Source: Eubacterium sp. CAG:252
Lineage (GTDB): Bacteria > Bacillota > Clostridia > Lachnospirales > Lachnospiraceae
Direction: 5' to 3'
Assembly: GCA_000436535.1 (NCBI GenBank)
Contig: FR886304.1
Span: forward strand, 5,919-23,077
Length of the DNA: 17,159 bases
In this document: one piece after another, positions 13,659 to 17,159 of the stretch
How the letters are laid out: each line of letters opens with the position of its first letter
Position numbering within the stretch: position 1 is the first letter of the stretch
Notes under the pieces: model-generated
What the model saw: the letters and a program-made list of their open reading frames with translations, nothing else
What the model was told of the DNA's origin: nothing
Databases searched by the model: none
Position numbers and translations under genes: made by a program

Positions 13659-14600
13659 ATGAGACATTTGATTGACCCTAAAGACTTATCAGTGGAGGAA
13701 ACAGGAGATATACTTGCACTTGCTGAAAGAATACGTGATAATATGCCGGCTTACAGTGAAGCCGCCAAGGGAAAGAAGATAGCAACATTATTCTATGAGC
13801 CAAGCACAAGAACAAGACTTTCATTTGAAACAGCTATGTTAAATCTTGGTGGAACAGTTATAGGTTTTCCGTCTGCCGATGTATCAAGTGTCAATAAGGG
13901 TGAAACAGTTGAAGATACTATCCGTGTAATAAGCTGTTATGCTGATATTGTAGCTATGAGACATCCTAAAGAGGGCGCACCGATGCTTGCTTCATTATAT
14001 TCAAGGATACCTGTAATTAATGCAGGAGATGGCGGTCACAGTCATCCTACACAGACTATGATTGACCTTATGACAATTAAGTCAAGAAAAGGAAGACTTG
14101 ATAACCTTACAGTAGGGCTGTGTGGTGACCTTAAGTTTGGCAGGACAGTACATTCACTTGTAAAGAGCCTTTCAAGGTATAAGGGCAATAAGTATGTATT
14201 TATATCACCAGAAGAACTTAAAATGCCTGACTATATGATACAGGATGTACTCAATAATGACAGTAGTGTATACAAAGAGTCAAGACAGTTAGAAGAGATA
14301 CTGCCAGAACTTGATGTACTGTATATGACAAGAGTGCAGAAGGAGCGTTTCTTTAGTGAGGATGAGTATATAAGGCTTCGTGACTGCTATATACTCAATG
14401 CAGAAAAGCTTAAGAAAGCACCACAGGATATGCCTGTACTTCATCCGCTTCCAAGAATCACAGAGATAGCAGCGGATGTAGATAAAGACCCAAGGGCAGC
14501 ATATTTTGAACAGGTTCAGAATGGAGTGTATGTAAGAATGGCACTTATAATGGCTCTTTTAGGGCTGACAGACCCCGTAACAGGAAAGAAAGTTATATAA
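13659..14600 (+). CDS. pyrB: Aspartate carbamoyltransferase, catalytic subunit
   Basis: PyrB condenses carbamoyl phosphate with aspartate to carbamoyl-aspartate, the committed pyrimidine step. The 313 residues are full length. FYEPSTRTRLSFETA (45-59) holds the carbamoyl-phosphate site Ser49-Thr-Arg-Thr-Arg53. GDGGHSHPTQTMIDL, LCGDLKFGRTVHS and HPLPRITEIAADVDKDPRAAYFEQ are all family signatures, with the last covering the aspartate-binding loop. AGGAAAA lies about 6 nt before the ATG. It is the second gene after purA. The regulatory-subunit gene pyrI, often next to pyrB in Clostridia, does not follow; a strong terminator does. The enzyme may be unregulated like the Bacillus type, or pyrI may lie elsewhere. 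Confidence 0.95.
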   Translation: MRHLIDPKDLSVEETGDILALAERIRDNMPAYSEAAKGKKIATLFYEPSTRTRLSFETAMLNLGGTVIGFPSADVSSVNKGETVEDTIRVISCYADIVAMRHPKEGAPMLASLYSRIPVINAGDGGHSHPTQTMIDLMTIKSRKGRLDNLTVGLCGDLKFGRTVHSLVKSLSRYKGNKYVFISPEELKMPDYMIQDVLNNDSSVYKESRQLEEILPELDVLYMTRVQKERFFSEDEYIRLRDCYILNAEKLKKAPQDMPVLHPLPRITEIAADVDKDPRAAYFEQVQNGVYVRMALIMALLGLTDPVTGKKVI

Positions 14601-14674
14601 AAGCCGCTACATAAACCTAATTCATATGGAATGAAATTTAAGATATGCAGGCAATAAAAATATGTAAGAAAAGT

Positions 14675-14735
14675 GCTGCCACATAAGAATAATATACACT
14701 AGATAATGTATATTTCTTATGTGGCAGCCTCTTTT
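14675..14735. terminator. Strong bidirectional intrinsic terminator between pyrB and the ABC ATPase gene
   Basis: A perfect 15-bp stem pairs GCTGCCACATAAGAA (14675-14689) with its complement at 14714-14728. After a 2-nt bulge a second 7-bp stem (14692-14698 with 14707-14713) is capped by an 8-nt loop. The plus strand continues CTCTTTTTAT, and the minus strand continues ACTTTTCTTAC, so both convergent operons could stop here. Confidence 0.88.
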
Positions 14736-14781
14736 TATACAAGCTTATATCAGCTTTAATAATCAAAGAATTTATAAAATA

Positions 14782-15522
14782 TTATAACACCTTAGATAAG
14801 AAGTCCTTAAGTCGTACGCTCTTAGGTGTGTCAAAGAATGATACAGGGTCGCTGTCTTCCTCAATACGTCCTTCATTGATAAACATACATCTTGAAGATA
14901 CTTCCCTGGCAAATCCCATCTCGTGAGTTACAACAATCATAGTCATGCCAGATGCGGCAAGCTCTTTCATAATAGAGAGAACTTCGCCAACCATCTCAGG
15001 GTCAAGGGCAGATGTAGGCTCATCAAAAAGCATAATCTCAGGGTTCATGGCAAGTGCTCTTGCTATGGCAACTCTCTGCTTCTGACCACCTGATAACATA
15101 TCAGGATAAGAGTCAGCCTTATCAGAAAGACCTACTCTTTTAAGAAGTTCCATTGCCTTGCTGTCAGCTTCTTCCTTAGACATAAGTCCAAGCTGTATAG
15201 GTGCAAGAGTAATATTTTTCTTAATAGTCATATTAGGAAAGAGGTTGAAATGCTGGAATACCATTCCAATACTCTGTCTTAACTTATCTACATCAACACC
15301 TTTTTCAGTAAGGTCATTGCCTTCATATATAATGTGGCCTGAGGTAGGAACTTCAAGCAGGTTTAAAGACCTTAAAAATGTGGATTTACCACAGCCGGAA
15401 GGTCCGATTATAGCGATAACTTCGCCCTTCTTTACAGTAGTGTTAATATCCTTTAATACTTCGTGGTCGTCAAAAGTCTTTTTAAGATTTTTAACTTCAA
15501 GAATTACATTAGTGTCGCTCAT
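14782..15522 (-). CDS. Polar amino-acid ABC transporter ATP-binding protein (GlnQ type)
   Basis: A 246-residue ABC ATPase that powers the importer encoded just upstream. Walker A is GPSGCGKST (40-48), the Q-loop Gln is residue 90, the signature is LSGGQKQR (143-150), Walker B is IMLFDEPT (163-170) and the switch His is His200 in VTHEMGF. The overall sequence matches the GlnQ/HisP/ArtP group for polar amino acids. The ATG at 15522 has AAAGGAG 11 nt upstream and overlaps the end of the binding-protein/permease gene by 14 bp, so translation is probably coupled. The terminator at 14675-14735 ends the operon. Confidence 0.95.
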   Translation of the reverse strand: MSDTNVILEVKNLKKTFDDHEVLKDINTTVKKGEVIAIIGPSGCGKSTFLRSLNLLEVPTSGHIIYEGNDLTEKGVDVDKLRQSIGMVFQHFNLFPNMTIKKNITLAPIQLGLMSKEEADSKAMELLKRVGLSDKADSYPDMLSGGQKQRVAIARALAMNPEIMLFDEPTSALDPEMVGEVLSIMKELAASGMTMIVVTHEMGFAREVSSRCMFINEGRIEEDSDPVSFFDTPKSVRLKDFLSKVL

Positions 15523-17041
15523 TGCTTCTTAATCTCCTTTCAAGTTTCTTAACAAGTGATGAAAGAATAACAACTAATACAAGATAGATGATGGCTACAC
15601 CAAAGAGTGGAAGCATTGGGTCATAAGTTATGCTTCGGATAATATCACCACCACGAGTAAGGTCGTTAAGTCCTATATAACCACTGATAGAAGTTTCCTT
15701 TAATAAAACGATGAATTCGTTAGCAAGTGCAGGTAAAACATTCTTGAAAGCCTGTGGAAGGATAACAAGAGTCATAGTCTTTCTATAGTTAAGACCAAGG
15801 CTTCTTGCAGCTTCAAACTGTCCGTTGTCAATCGACATAATACCTGAACGGAAGATTTCGGCTACATAGGCACCTGAGTTAATACCAAATGCAAGTATGG
15901 CAACAAGTATCTTGCTTATATGTACTGAGCTGAATATTACATAATATATAATAAGTAACTGTACCATAGTTGGTGTACCACGGATTACAGTAAGGTAAAT
16001 ATTACATAAGAAGTTAAGCACCTTCATACCGCCTGTTTTATCGTGGTTAGACCTTACAATCGCTATAAGGAAACCGATAACAATACCCATAATAGCAGCA
16101 CATAATGCTATGATTAAAGTATTCTTAAGACCAGTTAAAAGGTATTCATATCTTCCATCATTAATAAAGTCAGTCTTGAACTTCTCTGCAAAGCTCATTC
16201 CGTGACCGGCTGCATCATTGTTTCTTACAATGACAACCTGGCTTGAAGTAGTGTATGGTATAGTGAAATCTATATTTTTCTTACGTTCATCTGTAACAGT
16301 TATACCAGATATACCCATATCAACCTTGCCAGAAGATACAGCAGTTATGATAGAATCAAATTCCATATCTTCAACTGAAAGCTTCATGCCAAGATAATCA
16401 GCTATGGCATTGGATATATCTATATCAATACCGCTTACTTTTCCGTTGTTATAGTATTCGTATGGTTCAAAGTAAGCATTTACAGCGATAGTAAGAGTAC
16501 CATTCTCACCAGCACTCTTAGGTATGTAGGCTTCCTTTGAAGGATTTTCGCCAATATAGTTATTTATTATAGTATCAATAGTACCATTATTAATAAGTAT
16601 ATTAAGAGCTTCATTTACAGAAGAAGTGAAAGAACTGTTGTTTTTTGCTATACATATAGCATATTCCTCAGTTACGAATTCTTCATCAAGTATGCAGAGG
16701 TCGCTGTTAGAGCTTACAAATGCTTTGGCAGGCTGTGCATCGATAACTACGGCATCAATCTTTCCCTGCTTAAGTGCCTGAATGGCATCATTTCCTTTGT
16801 TAAATCGTTCAACCTTAGTGTTAGAACCATCAGTTTCCATATCAGAAACATATATATCACCTGTGGTTCCTAACTGTACGCCGACAGACTTACCAGCAAG
16901 GTCATCTACTGAAAATACTGTGTTTTCAGGAATGTTGCTTTTACCACAGGCAGTAAGTGAAAGTGTGGCAGTAAGCATCATAAGAATAACCGTGGAAAGC
17001 ATGCATATGCGTTTGAATACGGAGATTTTTTTCTTATTCAT
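15509..17041 (-). CDS. Amino-acid ABC importer: circularly permuted substrate-binding lipoprotein domain fused to permease
   Basis: This 510-residue protein carries binding and permease functions of a polar amino-acid importer. Residues 1-32 are a lipoprotein signal peptide (lipobox LTAC, Cys32). Residues about 41-165 match the second half of GlnH/HisJ-type proteins: VDDLAGKSVGVQLGTTGD, IDAVVIDAQPAKAF with ligand-type Asp101, and NNGTIDTIINNYIGEN, normally the extreme C terminus. Residues about 182-275 match the first half: LTIAVNAYFEPYEYY, GIDIDISNAIADYLG, and GITVTDERKKNIDF with carboxylate-binding-type Arg253. Residues about 284-505 are a HisM-type permease with the EAA loop (EAARSLGLNYRKTM, 410-423). 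Each binding-protein half occurs once, in swapped order. The ATG at 17041 has AAGAAAGG 7 nt upstream. The substrate is unknown, probably a polar amino acid. Confidence 0.9.
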   Translation of the reverse strand: MNKKKISVFKRICMLSTVILMMLTATLSLTACGKSNIPENTVFSVDDLAGKSVGVQLGTTGDIYVSDMETDGSNTKVERFNKGNDAIQALKQGKIDAVVIDAQPAKAFVSSNSDLCILDEEFVTEEYAICIAKNNSSFTSSVNEALNILINNGTIDTIINNYIGENPSKEAYIPKSAGENGTLTIAVNAYFEPYEYYNNGKVSGIDIDISNAIADYLGMKLSVEDMEFDSIITAVSSGKVDMGISGITVTDERKKNIDFTIPYTTSSQVVIVRNNDAAGHGMSFAEKFKTDFINDGRYEYLLTGLKNTLIIALCAAIMGIVIGFLIAIVRSNHDKTGGMKVLNFLCNIYLTVIRGTPTMVQLLIIYYVIFSSVHISKILVAILAFGINSGAYVAEIFRSGIMSIDNGQFEAARSLGLNYRKTMTLVILPQAFKNVLPALANEFIVLLKETSISGYIGLNDLTRGGDIIRSITYDPMLPLFGVAIIYLVLVVILSSLVKKLERRLRSNERH

Positions 17042-17048
17042 TATATAT

Positions 17049-17056
17049 CCTTTCTT
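17049..17056 (-). promoter_or_regulatory. Shine-Dalgarno site that fixes the ABC importer start
   Basis: AAGAAAGG on the minus strand lies 7 nt before the ATG at 17041. An in-frame ATG at 17086 would add 15 residues ahead of the lysine-rich start of a typical signal peptide and is not preferred. Confidence 0.7.
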
Positions 17057-17062
17057 GTGCTC

Positions 17063-17104
17063 TGATATCTGGTTGGATTCGTGCATATAGCAAAGCAGAT
17101 ATCA
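17063..17104. promoter_or_regulatory. 9-bp inverted repeat in the leader of the ABC importer gene
   Basis: TGATATCTG (17063-17071) and CAGATATCA (17096-17104) are exact inverted repeats 24 nt apart. They lie between the putative -10 (17104-17109, minus strand) and the ribosome binding site. This could be an operator at the transcription start or a stem in the leader RNA. Confidence 0.45.
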
Positions 17105-17109
17105 TTATA
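17104..17109 (-). promoter_or_regulatory. Putative -10 box of the ABC importer operon
   Basis: TATAAT on the minus strand, about 62 nt before the ATG at 17041. No good -35 hexamer is seen 16-18 nt upstream, so the promoter may need an activator or the call may be wrong. Confidence 0.35.
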
Positions 17110-17159
17110 GTTGGGGCTTTTGACCACAACATCATAATATTATAATTATACACTTAAGT

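Noticed and set aside
15509..17041. Two complete tandem binding domains as in GlnP, or a frameshifted pseudogene
   Set aside because: Each half of the binding domain occurs only once, the frame is open from signal peptide to permease end, and the key residues are kept.
1..17159. CRISPR array, insertion sequence, integron or prophage
   Set aside because: No regularly spaced repeats, transposase, integrase or phage structural genes were found on either strand.

Overview
The window reads as chromosomal DNA from a low-GC Gram-positive anaerobe of the Clostridia, most likely a Lachnospiraceae gut bacterium. The reasons are strong AT bias, AT-rich intergenic spacers, purine-rich Shine-Dalgarno sites (AGGAGG-like) before nearly every gene, and the style of the proteins: a QLGTTGDI-type amino-acid binding protein, a soluble CZB chemoreceptor and a KDG kinase. 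The species is inference only. There is no rRNA, tRNA, CRISPR array, transposase or phage gene. Most of the window is ordinary core genome, with several unusual proteins and structured spacers.

Layout. Bases 1-3618 (+ strand): the 3' end of a secreted SGNH/GDSL-type hydrolase with a Pro/Thr linker, a neurotransmitter:sodium symporter, nth (endonuclease III) and truA. Bases 3687-5487: a divergent pair of unrecognised genes, a possible propeller plus coiled-coil protein (-) and a 16-cysteine protein (+). Bases 5488-5737 hold an imperfect direct repeat and a minus-strand terminator. Bases 5738-8321 (- strand): a soluble CZB chemoreceptor and a PfkB-family 2-keto-3-deoxygluconate kinase. Bases 8322-8839 are a long AT-rich spacer with promoter-like sites. 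Bases 8840-11259 (+): a YkgJ-type cysteine-cluster protein, an Lgt-like protein with altered active-site residues, a GC-richer region that folds on paper into a four-way junction, and an MmcQ-MGMT fusion. Bases 11256-14600: a LysR regulator (-) divergent from a purA-pyrB pair (+), with overlapping face-to-face promoters and a perfect 10+10 bp dyad between them. Bases 14675-14728 are a very strong, probably bidirectional terminator. Bases 14782-17041 (-): a two-gene polar amino-acid ABC importer.

The most unusual feature is the ABC importer's first gene. Its substrate-binding domain appears circularly permuted: the C-terminal half of a GlnH/HisJ-type binding protein follows the lipobox, then comes the N-terminal half, then the permease. 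Each half occurs once and the key ligand residues are kept. The second is the 123-nt cloverleaf-like region (10468-10590) at the end of the lgt-like gene. PurA and PyrB both consume aspartate and seem co-transcribed under a divergent LysR gene, which suggests shared control of aspartate flow into nucleotides; this is inference.
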